A stretch of 64,000 bases of DNA from Aradus depressus (taxonomy: Eukaryota; Arthropoda; Insecta; Hemiptera; Aradidae): assembly GCA_963662175.1 (NCBI GenBank), contig OY759218.1, forward strand, positions 53,265,427 to 53,329,426, given 5' to 3'. Made by a program: the position numbers and the translations under genes. Shown here piece by piece: positions 34,301 to 40,447 of this stretch. The notes beneath the pieces were generated by a model that was not told the DNA's origin, ran no database searches, and saw only the letters and a list, made by a program, of their open reading frames with translations. Each line of letters starts with the position of its first letter. Positions within the stretch are counted from its first letter, which is position 1.

Positions 34301-34480
34301 TTAAATAACTTGTGAACGAGGAGTTTGCACATGTTTGTTGAATCTTCTTTCCATTATAATGTAAAATGAATGTGAACTACTTACAGTAGATGGTGAATCA
34401 ATTGGTGAAATAAAATTATTTTCTGAGTAGGTAAAATCTACAAAGAAAAATATAAGTAGAGAAAAAGTACTGAGAGACAT
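16504..34480 (-). CDS. LIP1: acid lipase (gastric/lysosomal lipase-like), 8 exons, 391 aa
   Basis: A secreted or lysosomal alpha/beta-hydrolase expected to cleave fatty-acid esters of glycerides or sterols. Exons, in order: 34480-34385, 33217-33022, 31925-31811, 28493-28250, 27285-27136, 18368-18284, 18201-18059, 16650-16504. All introns are GT-AG and the joined frame is open. Residues 1-19 ([19 protein letters not shown]) form a signal peptide. Next come the substrate/oxyanion region [13 protein letters not shown], then [14 protein letters not shown], the nucleophile elbow GHSQG with Ser167, Asp337 in FYGPND and His366 in FNHLDFMW. The order and spacing fit the gastric-lipase family, and the length is near the usual 390-400. 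It is tandem to LIP2 with the same intron phases. Intron 5 is 8.8 kb because of nested retroelements. Confidence 0.93.
17017..17498 (-). pseudogene. LINE RNase H-region and C-terminal remnant in LIP1 intron 7
   Basis: The minus-strand frames read [20 protein letters not shown] followed, after a frame change near 17250, by [20 protein letters not shown]. This is the post-RNase H LTGH block and terminal helix region of Jockey/R1-type LINEs. It is frameshifted and lacks reverse transcriptase. Confidence 0.6.
17585..17720 (+). pseudogene. Possible Tc1-like transposase scrap
   Basis: Two plus-strand frames around 17590-17690 read [11 protein letters not shown] and then [11 protein letters not shown]. 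Together they resemble the Tc1 transposase core (VWRRPGE and GGSVMVWGG blocks). The frame shifts between the two, and neither terminal repeats nor catalytic Asp residues could be placed, so this is a weak call. Confidence 0.3.
18059..18201 (-). CDS. LIP1 exon 7 (catalytic Asp)
   Basis: Residues 296-343, [18 protein letters not shown] then [10 protein letters not shown] with Asp337. Acceptor TTTTAG, donor GTAAGT. Confidence 0.93.
18284..18368 (-). CDS. LIP1 exon 6
   Basis: Residues 268-296, [19 protein letters not shown] and EHFGQLLHN. Acceptor TTTCAG, donor GTAAGA, phase 1 out. The 85-base length equals that of LIP2 exon 6. Confidence 0.93.
18739..19078 (+). mobile_element. tRNA-derived SINE, full length, 13-bp target duplication
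   Basis: The best copy of the family (340 bp). The head is GGGCGCCGGTAGCTCAGTGG (box A), then GTGGGTTCGAAACCCGG (box B), the body with CCTTCGGATGGGACGTTAAG, and a tail ending ATGAGTCATAATAACTAA. TATACATATATTT flanks it at 18726-18738 and 19079-19091. It sits in LIP1 intron 5 upstream of the nested LINE. The RNA polymerase III boxes define it as tRNA-derived. Confidence 0.95.
19413..20217 (+). pseudogene. LINE ORF1, copy B, truncated and frameshifted
   Basis: Identical to copy A ORF1 over most of its length, starting at [20 protein letters not shown]. One T is lost near 19717 relative to copy A (GAAAATTAATT becomes GAAAATAATT), which shifts the frame. A small insertion near 19986-19996 (AAAACAGAAACT) precedes the C-terminal part. 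The Gly/Pro tail is preserved. It is not functional. Confidence 0.88.
20334..21134 (+). repeat. Left LTR of the pol-less LTR element
   Basis: 801 bp with TGTGATG...AATCACA ends. It contains AACAGCTGTGAAATAGTG, GTCGTGAGCTAGCTC and, further on, AATAAAC-type words. Followed at once by TTTTTGGCATATCCC, whose TGGCATATCCC could be the primer-binding site for an unidentified tRNA. Confidence 0.93.
21390..22532 (+). CDS. Coiled-coil protein of the pol-less LTR element (gag-like?)
   Basis: An intact 380-codon frame starting 256 bases after the left LTR. Residues 1-45 are acidic and Ser/Glu-rich after [14 protein letters not shown]. Residues about 50-215 are a strong coiled coil containing two perfect 25-residue tandem repeats ([18 protein letters not shown] units, from 21684). 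Residues about 215-310 are acidic, and residues about 315-380 are strongly basic ([27 protein letters not shown]). No zinc knuckle or protease motif is seen. The N terminus resembles coiled-coil Gag leaders of arthropod Gypsy elements, so a truncated Gag is plausible, but I do not recognise the family. The intact frame despite loss of pol suggests selection or youth. Confidence 0.7.
   Translation: MPITRGEAKRLEEESREEGSSSDMEVSEDTGRETPAAMESTEGTGEEKSDKLDRFMEFITQKMEEQSNKLGNFVTKLTGDIGNINQKIEEQGRDLRADMNQKMEEQSNKLGNLETNLKREMGDMNQKMEEQSNKLGNLETNLKREMGEKLGKLETNLRGDIKNLEVKLNKKVDNLMNQLEKIQIENERVESRINKAGENLEKHFIQKINKLDEGNSEVEKEVLIIDSQSQVDEVEGTENNSGEEQTQILEKEVEEESQNVEKLVLSEIQENRMNVDVDGQSERNILMLLDKTNEQTEDNKQRTNFNFKENIVKTYRQTGNRKEANKSYKNNFKKRVKAFKQVLRTKLTLNKYLEKGEGIFKDIIRRGIRKKIKLNLGFAI
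21684..21833 (+). repeat. Two 75-bp tandem repeats within the coiled-coil frame
   Basis: The unit starting ATGAATCAAAAAATGGAAG occurs twice in immediate succession and is identical until its last codons. Part of it also occurs just upstream at 21571. It multiplies a 25-residue coiled-coil block. Confidence 0.92.
22533..24714 (+). other. Non-coding interior of the pol-less LTR element
   Basis: About 2.2 kb of AT-rich sequence without coding. It holds a degenerate duplication near 23530-23690 (GTCGACTAGTAAGAACTAGC and GTCGACTAGAAAGAACTAGC) and a short imperfect repeat array at 24490-24620 (GGAGGAAGCTAAT, ACCTGTGTATTGGA words). An A run of about 22 lies at 24648-24670. The last 20 bases (AAAAAGAAGGAAAAGGCAAA) are a good polypurine tract against the right LTR. 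Confidence 0.7.
24715..25513 (+). repeat. Right LTR of the pol-less LTR element
   Basis: 799 bp, differing from the left LTR by roughly four substitutions and two single-base indels by eye (for example CCCAAATATTTG against CCCAATTATTTG). It ends AATCACA and is followed by the GCGT duplication and the resumed LINE sequence. Confidence 0.93.
25518..26094 (+). pseudogene. LINE ORF2 remnant, copy B
   Basis: Resumes with [14 protein letters not shown] and ILGDLYARI (Asn of the endonuclease loop changed to Tyr). A one-base loss after ASGG breaks the frame near 25680. At about 25948 it jumps from the endonuclease to the ORF2 C terminus ([25 protein letters not shown], stop). The deletion endpoint differs from copy A, so the two copies lost their reverse transcriptase independently. 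Confidence 0.8.
26624..26657. repeat. T homopolymer run
   Basis: About 34 consecutive T. Low complexity within LIP1 intron 5. Confidence 0.9.
27136..27285 (-). CDS. LIP1 exon 5
   Basis: Residues 218-267, [15 protein letters not shown] through DTKHLNK. Acceptor CTGCAG, donor GTAATT, 150 bases as in LIP2. Confidence 0.93.
27417..27700. mobile_element. MITE with long imperfect terminal inverted repeats
   Basis: The ends AAATATGTGATATGGCCA and TGGCCACATCACATATTT are inverted repeats that continue into AGGACTTTCTTATACC / GGTATAAGAAAGTCTT and further into the GCCTTCCCAAAATGATTTCA / TGAAATTGTTTTGGGAGG pair. It is about 284 bp with no coding, located in LIP1 intron 4 just upstream (minus sense) of exon 5. 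Related termini occur at 10317-10380 and about 14515-14562. Confidence 0.75.
28250..28493 (-). CDS. LIP1 exon 4 (nucleophile elbow)
   Basis: Residues 136-217, [17 protein letters not shown] onward, with GHSQG (Ser167) and MAPVAYMNY. Acceptor CTTCAG, donor GTAAGT, phase 0 out. Confidence 0.97.
28706..30160 (+). repeat. Dispersed repeat family X with expanded internal satellite
   Basis: Begins with the left terminus CAGCTATACCAAGTATAGGG, proceeds through the normal internal blocks (CACGATAACTCTTGATAGAA, CAGCCAAATCGACCAAAGG), then enters a 117-bp tandem array, and ends with the family's right block (AGGGAGTGAAAAC-type, CCGGTGATTCACCGACC). Located in LIP1 intron 3. Confidence 0.8.
29020..30040 (+). 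repeat. 117-bp tandem satellite, about 8.8 copies
   Basis: Units start ACCATGTGGCATCTCG at 29020, 29137, 29254 and so on to 29956, an exact 117-base period with only scattered single-base changes (for example TCTCTTCA to TCACTTCA once, GGGCAT to GAGCAT once). The first and last units are more diverged and grade into family X sequence. Confidence 0.95.
30646..30893 (-). mobile_element. tRNA-derived SINE, minus, 5'-truncated
   Basis: Runs inverted from TTAGTTATTATGACTCATG to CGTGCTTAAGTTTATTTTAC. The body words GGACGGCGTGCTTAAG and CATCCGAAGGACG match the family. The tRNA-like head is absent. Confidence 0.85.
30900..30990 (+). repeat. 91-bp direct repeat, copy 1 (GGACACCCTGTATA end)
   Basis: ATAATGTCAATAGAGTATTT through TAGGACACCCTGTATA. 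It is repeated at 31452-31543 with a few changes, and the pair flanks the TA microsatellite region. The GGACACCCTGTATA terminus recurs near 40378. Confidence 0.85.
31214..31299. repeat. TA dinucleotide microsatellite
   Basis: About 86 bases of almost pure TA. Similar arrays lie at 38007-38084, 38170-38203 and 40388-40446. Confidence 0.95.
31452..31543 (+). repeat. Direct repeat, copy 2 (GGACACCCTGTATA end)
   Basis: Second copy of the segment at 30900-30990. It differs at a few bases (CCAACTGAGG against CCAAATGAGG) and runs straight into a SINE fragment. Confidence 0.85.
31545..31697 (-). mobile_element. tRNA-derived SINE, head portion, diverged
   Basis: Inverted copy including a mutated box A (GCCAGTAGCTCAGAGG) and box B region (GAGTTTGAAACCC). 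An older, diverged copy truncated at its 3' side. Confidence 0.75.
31811..31925 (-). CDS. LIP1 exon 3
   Basis: Residues 98-136 (phase 1 in, phase 2 out): [19 protein letters not shown] through DPRFWNF. Acceptor CTCAG, donor GTAACG. Confidence 0.95.
31947..32149. repeat. 203-bp fold-back palindrome
   Basis: Arms of 99 bases (31947-32045 and 32051-32149) pair around a 5-base loop CTCAT with one clear mismatch. Each arm contains a CTGANGATAAT-stem-GAAACG hairpin motif (minus at 31991-32023, plus at 32073-32105). In LIP1 intron 2, just outside exon 3. Confidence 0.95.
32289..32573 (-). mobile_element. tRNA-derived SINE, minus, 11-bp target duplication
   Basis: TAAATTGATTC flanks it at 32278-32288 and 32574-32584. 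The copy runs from the 3' tail (TTAGTTACCAATTATGACTC) to CGGCCGG just before the box-B region, so it is 5'-truncated. Confidence 0.92.
33022..33217 (-). CDS. LIP1 exon 2
   Basis: Residues 33-98 (last codon split, phase 1), starting [20 protein letters not shown] and containing [14 protein letters not shown]. Acceptor CAATAG, donor GTAACA. Confidence 0.95.
33985..34300 (+). repeat. Dispersed repeat family X fragment in LIP1 intron 1
   Basis: Internal blocks CATAAAGACGACACCTAT, ATTCTAATAACTGCCGAT and the right block AGAGGGAGAGCGAAC, GCAATTCACCGAAGAC. Both termini are missing. Confidence 0.65.
34385..34480 (-). CDS. LIP1 exon 1 (signal peptide)
   Basis: Residues 1-32. ATG at 34480, hydrophobic signal core, donor GTAAGT directly after codon 32 (phase 0). 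Confidence 0.88.
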
Positions 34481-34518
34481 ACTGATCGAATGAGATTGGC
34501 TACCGAGCGGACCAGAAC

Positions 34519-34546
34519 TACCTAGTGACCAAGTACATATATAAAC
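34519..34546. promoter_or_regulatory. Candidate LIP1 promoter block (TACCTAGTGAC and TATA)
   Basis: On the plus strand TACCTAGTGAC, 7 bases, then ATATATAAAC. In LIP1 (minus) orientation this gives TTTATATATG about 57 bases upstream of the ATG, a plausible TATA element. The same two words with a 6-base gap precede LIP2 at 48498-48524 but in the opposite orientation relative to the gene. Confidence 0.4.
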
Positions 34547-35058
34547 TATTTAGCGAACGAACTGAACCACACTACCAAAAAGTACAGCACGACTGAAATA
34601 TCTTAATCTTAGCATCAACTTCCTTTAAAACAATCGTTATCAATTATTGTACCCAGTCACCCACTCTGACTCATCCTCATGTATTTATACACTTATTTTG
34701 TTTATTAACATTTTTTTTATCAATTTGTTTTTGTTTTTTTTATAAGAAAAATGTAGTCCCAAGGTTAAATATTTGAGTGTTTGTATTTATTGAGTACTAA
34801 TAACATATTCAGGATTAATTTTTTTTTTTTTCATGTTTGGCAAGGGGGAGCCAATTTTTTTTTTTCGAATATCTACAGAAATCAGCTTATACGCTCAGCT
34901 GATTAGTAAAAAATACGAAACTTACCACCGTAATTTCATGAAACAAATGCTCCCCTGAAGGTCTAAATTCTCGCGTATATTTAATACAGTATTAATCAGA
35001 ATAAAATTGTATGGAAATGGGATAAAGTGTGATGTTCATTAGATCATGGAGCGATATA

Positions 35059-36342
35059 TGAGCCGTTCACTGCACAAATCGATTAACTCCATAAAACAAA
35101 AAGTGGAGAAATGCGATGAAATAATGTACATTGTTTTATAAAATTCCCTTTATAATCTAAATTCAAATAAATATTGTAGAATGCATAAATACAGATGTAG
35201 CTCTCATCTCCTCATGTATATACAATTAATAAGAAAGAATAACCAAAAAGTAATCGTTAGTAATGTTAAAATTTTTATGTGACGGGGGGAGTTAATCGGT
35301 TTGGCAAGTGAAAAAAGTAATAAAGTTAAATTCAATGTTCAAATTTTTAAGTTTTTTATTACAGAAAAAAGTAATTATTATATTTTTTTATTACAGATTT
35401 TTCATAAAAATTAATAATATCAATTCTGTTATAATATATTATTTGTGATTAATTCATCAGCAATATAAATCTGCGTTCTTGGTTCTTTAGTGTTATTCGT
35501 GGGGCGTCTTCTTTTTATTTCAGAAAATATTTTGCTCAAGTTGATTATGTAAACTATAAAATGCCTTTATGGCAGCCTCTCTCTCATCCGAAATAATGTT
35601 TTGATTGCACTTCTGATGACATGTGCATATTAAATCGACAAATGTTTTTGCAGGTATTAAATTACATCCTCTATTCCTCTATGCCAAACCTTTTGTTCTC
35701 TTATGCTTTTGTAAATTTCGGGCCCAATTATCAGGATTACAACTTCTTTTCCTCCCAATCAATGTGTTTGTTGCAATATTTTTACTGTTGCAATTAGAAG
35801 AATCCGAAGGAAAACATAACTGTTTTTTGAGCCAGACTTTCTGTTAATAAATCGTCTTGAAGAACCAACAGATGGATTCACTATTCTCCTCATCCAAATT
35901 GTTATTAGTCTCATTCATCTTGATTATATCGGTATAATATTTATTTTCTTAAAAATAACTATCAAATTGAAATAATTCTTTATAATAATTCAAACACAAT
36001 ACTTGATTCTGCAGCAACTAGACTGAGTGACTAATTTATTTTACTTGTAAATCTGATAAAACGGCACTAAAAAACTTACCGCTATCATTCAGCACCTGTT
36101 ACTAAATTTAAGTTGAATTATTGCAACGATTTACATTAGAGTACGGAGTTAATCAAAATGGCTTCTGAAATAAATTAGTTATTATTCAATGGCCAAAAAA
36201 ATGTCGTTTAATGGTGTTAATCTTTATTATTTGGAAAATGTATTATAAATATAAAAAGCTATGACTGAACTAAGTGCTTTGACACGTACATTTAAGATAT
36301 TTCAAAAAGTGGAGCTAATCGATTTGTGCAGTGAACGGCTCA
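35059..36342. mobile_element. DNA transposon with 33-bp TIRs and TA duplication
   Basis: TGAGCCGTTCACTGCACAAA opens the element and the inverse TTTGTGCAGTGAACGGCTCA closes it. The 33-base TIRs differ at one position and are flanked by TA on both sides (35057-35058, 36343-36344). The interior carries a broken minus-strand coding scrap. It lies between the two lipase genes. The TA duplication suggests the Tc1-mariner superfamily, but the interior does not look like a standard DDE transposase. Confidence 0.8.
35528..35757 (-). pseudogene. Decayed coding scrap in the 33-bp-TIR transposon
   Basis: The minus frame reads GRKRSCNPDNWARNLQKHKR, a stop, then PAKTFVDLICTCHQKC and ERE-type residues. The order (KRK-x3-N-x2-W-x-RN, then a C-x-C-x3-C cluster, then an ER-rich helix) resembles a recurrent domain that I recall from arthropod transposon-derived proteins of unknown function. 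It has an internal TAG and no clear start. The family name is unknown to me. Confidence 0.4.
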
Positions 36343-36473
36343 TATGGGCAATGATATTATGTTGACTCTGTCCTCCAGCCAAAAAGTATTTAAAAAAGTA
36401 AATAAATGAAATAAGATACACCTGAATATTTGTATATTTAAATGTAATACAGATCAATACATCTTCAAAAGTT

Positions 36474-36617
36474 CTAAAATTCGCTTAACTCTCGAATCAT
36501 ATCATCAAAAAATAATTGTTTCATATTTCTGGCCCACATGAAGTCTAGGTGAAGGAATCCAGGTATTTCTTTGATATATTTGGCACTCTTAAGCCTTGAA
36601 AATAAATACTGAACAGC
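36474..36617 (-). CDS. LIP2 exon 8 (catalytic His, stop)
   Basis: Residues 347-393, [27 protein letters not shown] with His369, ending RELSEF and TAG. Confidence 0.94.
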   Translation of the reverse strand, partial: AVQYLFSRLKSAKYIKEIPGFLHLDFMWARNMKQLFFDDMIRELSEF

Positions 36618-38001
36618 CTGAAAAACATTTTGCTTATATTAATGTAATTATTCTTATAATAGGTAATATAATTGTGCTTACAATAATATAAATTTACTTA
36701 TAATAATATGATTTTACTTAAATTAATATTTCACTTATATCATTATATTTTGCATAACACATAAGCAAAAAAAAAATCGACGATTGCAGAAAGTAGTAGG
36801 TAAGAATTATCCCCCCTCCCCCTTAGCGCAGAGGCTCATAAGTCAGTTTCGTTAAAAATAAAGATATATGCACGTTAAATTGGGAAAGACGTCCTAGTGA
36901 TCCGCGAAGGACCTCTTGCGGACAGTCTTTAATGACGTCATTCGTATACAGACTCAGACTGTTACTCAACCTGTTATATAATAATATTTCAGTCTTCATT
37001 ATTAATTCATGCGCTTCTTCAAACCAGCCAAAATATTAGTGCCCTTGTCCTTTATCCTTCCAAATCTTGTGGATAGGGTATAATATTCAAATCTTGAACC
37101 AACGAAATTTTACCCCATCTCTGATGAACATCCAAGGGCAAATATAATGCGATATTGGGTCTGGTGCGGAAAAATGTAGCATGTGGGCAAATTTAGTCAA
37201 AAGCAACATTTAGTATGCGGCAAATTTAGACAACTTACATCAGGAGGTGCGTCAATATCGCCTGGCCCATAGTAAAGTAGAATTGGCGCAGTAATGGCCG
37301 TCAAATTATATTCAGGGGGATCCACTGAATTGTAAATCTTCATATTGTCTTCTTCATAATCAAACCATGTGAATTTTCCACCTGTAGTGAAAGACGATAT
37401 GAAAGAAAAAGTTGATATGAAATACTAATTGTTTTAAAATTATAACATGCAGAAATTGTTGCATTTCAATTCAATTAATGCATTTAATGGTTAGTTATCG
37501 AGTAAATAAATGCTGAACGGCCAAGAGGACGACAGAGTGGTACCCGATTTACTTAAAGAGAAGAAGAGGAAAACAACTGGTGCGGTGGCGGGACGAACTG
37601 GACAGGTTAGCAGGGAGTCTCTGGCACAGGTCGGCCTGGGACAGGGGTGTATGGAATAAAATGGGAGAGGCCTCTGCCCAAAGATGGGTCTGTCTAGTTT
37701 CCAATTTGTATATAAGTATATTTATTACTATTATTATTGTGAACCTGAAGGAAGCAAATAAAAAGGCTATTATTATTATTATTATATGGAGTAATAAAGG
37801 GAGGCCCGTTCAACATACAGCCATGTACTAATTTAAATTATACATTTACAAACAAAAAAAAGGTACCTATAAAATATTAATTACTTGGAAAATAAAAATG
37901 ATTGTCCTATTGATGAAAATGGTGCATTTAAATGAATTAATACATTTAATGGTTTGTTCTTGAGTAAAAAACAAACATAAACAGACGTACAAGGTTTAAA
38001 T

Positions 38002-38084
<83 letters not shown>

Positions 38085-38167
38085 TGTGATGTAAAAACTA
38101 CACAACATTCTTTTTAATGAATATAGAAAAAAGGTAATTTTTTATTATAATATAATATATATATTAA

Positions 38168-38209
<42 letters not shown>

Positions 38210-40386
38210 ATATATCAAGGTGTTTAAAAAAACAAAACAAGAAAACATATAAAACAGCTGTGAAATAGTGTTGAGTAGAGTGGAGAGCTAGCTCTGGAAG
38301 AGTGCACGTAAAGTAAAGATGTTTGTTTTAAGTGAGGTTGAACAATTACCAGAAAGTTGAAATATCGAAGTCTAAATTGTGTTAAGAAACTTCAAAAGAA
38401 GGTGCATTTAATCAAATATTTTTTTTATATGCCCGAACAAAAGATAAAAAAAAGAAATAGTATTTAGTTTAATGATTTTGTTCCTTTGTAAATTTTTTTG
38501 TTTTGTTCAATGTTTAGTTTTTTAAATAATGTGTAAATAAAGAAAATAACCCAATTATTTGTCATAATAAAATTCTATTCTATTCATCTTCCCTGTTGGC
38601 CCAGTATGCAAAAGCAAAAAACACGTGTCCAATATTTTTTCAAAAGCTATTTAACGACACCAATATCGAACCCCTATTTTTTATTGCAGGTTCGGGTTTC
38701 TTGCATCAAAATACGTAAGTTTTGTTCGAAAAAGTTCTCTCGATTTGCATCAGATCATGTCGTAATCGTAATGATAAGGTTTTTTCCCGATTTCAAGAGA
38801 AAAAACCTCTTAAGGTGAGGCCCCTTGCCTCTCACCGTCGGGGTGCTTGTTTAAGGTGAGGCCCCTTGCCTCTCACCGTCGGGGTGCTTGTTTAAGGTGA
38901 GGCCCCTTGCCTCTCACCGTCGGGGTGCCTGTTTAAGGTGAGGCCCCTTGCCTCTCACCGTCGGGGTACCTGTTTAAGGTGAGGCCCCTTGCCTCTCACC
39001 GTCGGGGTGCTTGTTTAAGGTGAGGCCCCTTGCCTCTCACCGTCGGGGTGCCTGTTTAAGGTGAGGCCCCTTGCCTCTCACCGTCGGGGTACCTGTTTAA
39101 GGTGAGGCCCCTTGCCTCTCACCGTCGGGGTGCTTGTTTAAGGTGAGGCCCCTTGCCTCTCACCGTCGGGGTGCCTGTTTAAGGTGAGGCCCTTGCCTCT
39201 CACCGTCGGGGTGCTTGTTTAAGGTGAGGCTCCTTGCCTCTCACCGTCGGGGTGCCTGTTTAAGGTGAGGCCCCTTGCCTCTCACCGTCGGGGTGCTTGT
39301 TTAAGGTGAGGCCCCTTGCCTCTCACCGTCGGGGTGCCTGTTTAAGGTGAGGCCCCTTGCCTCTCACCGTCGGGGTGCCTGTTTAAGGTGAGGCCCCTTG
39401 CCTCTCACCGTCGGGGTGCTTGTTTAAGGTGAGGCCCCTTGCCTCTCATCGTCGGGGTGCCTGTTTAAGGTGAGGCCCCTTGCCTCTCACCGTCGGGGTG
39501 CTTGTTTAAGGTGAGGCCCCTTGCCTCTCACCGTCGGGGTGCTTGTTTAAGGTGAGGCCCCTTGCCTCTCACCGTCGGGGTGCTTGTTTAAGGTGAGGCC
39601 CCTTGCCTCTCATCGTCGGGGTGCCTGTTTAAGGTGAGGCCCCTTGCCTCTCACCGTCGGGGTGCTTGTTTAAGGTGAGGCCCCTTGCCTCTCACCGTCG
39701 GGGTGCTTGTTTAAGGTGAGGCCCCTTGCCTCTCACCGTCGGGGTGCTTGTTTAAGGTGAGGCCCCTTGCCTCTCACCGTCGGGGTGCCTGTTTAAGGCG
39801 AGGCCCCTTGCCTTTCACCACGTAGGTAATAACGGCGGATTCCTTAATTAATAAGATGTTCAAACTGATGCCCTTCAACTACCTGACAGTGTCCCAATCC
39901 TACTTTATAACATGATGTTTTGTCTTCATTATCTAACCCCGTTTAACTTTCCAAGCTGCCCCCCTCCCCACCCACAGTACTTTCAATATTGGTGTCATTG
40001 GATAGCTTTTAGAAAAATATTGGACACGTGTTTTTTTTCTACCCTACAATCATGAATTATTCATACCGAACGGCGTATCTGCGATTTTGTTTTTAGAAAA
40101 TTTAATTTTCGAAATTTGAGTACTTTTCATCAATAATTTCGAAAAATGTTTCGAACAAAACTTACGTATTTTGATGCAAGAAACCCGAATCTGCAATAAA
40201 AAATAGGGGTTCTCATTTAACTTTCCAAAGTTGCCCCCTGCCTCACCCACAGGGGGTGGTGTGGGGGGGTCAATATTGGTGTCGTTAAATAGCTTTTGAA
40301 AAAATATTGGACACGTGTTTTTTTGTTTTTGCATTCGGACCTGAAATTTACTTGAAATTCGACCGTTCCCATACTTTTTGGACACC

Positions 40387-40447
<61 letters not shown>

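Noticed and set aside
38812..39819. CRISPR-like regular repeats
   Set aside because: Units of 41 bp are contiguous with no unique spacers, and the surrounding genome is eukaryotic. It is a minisatellite.
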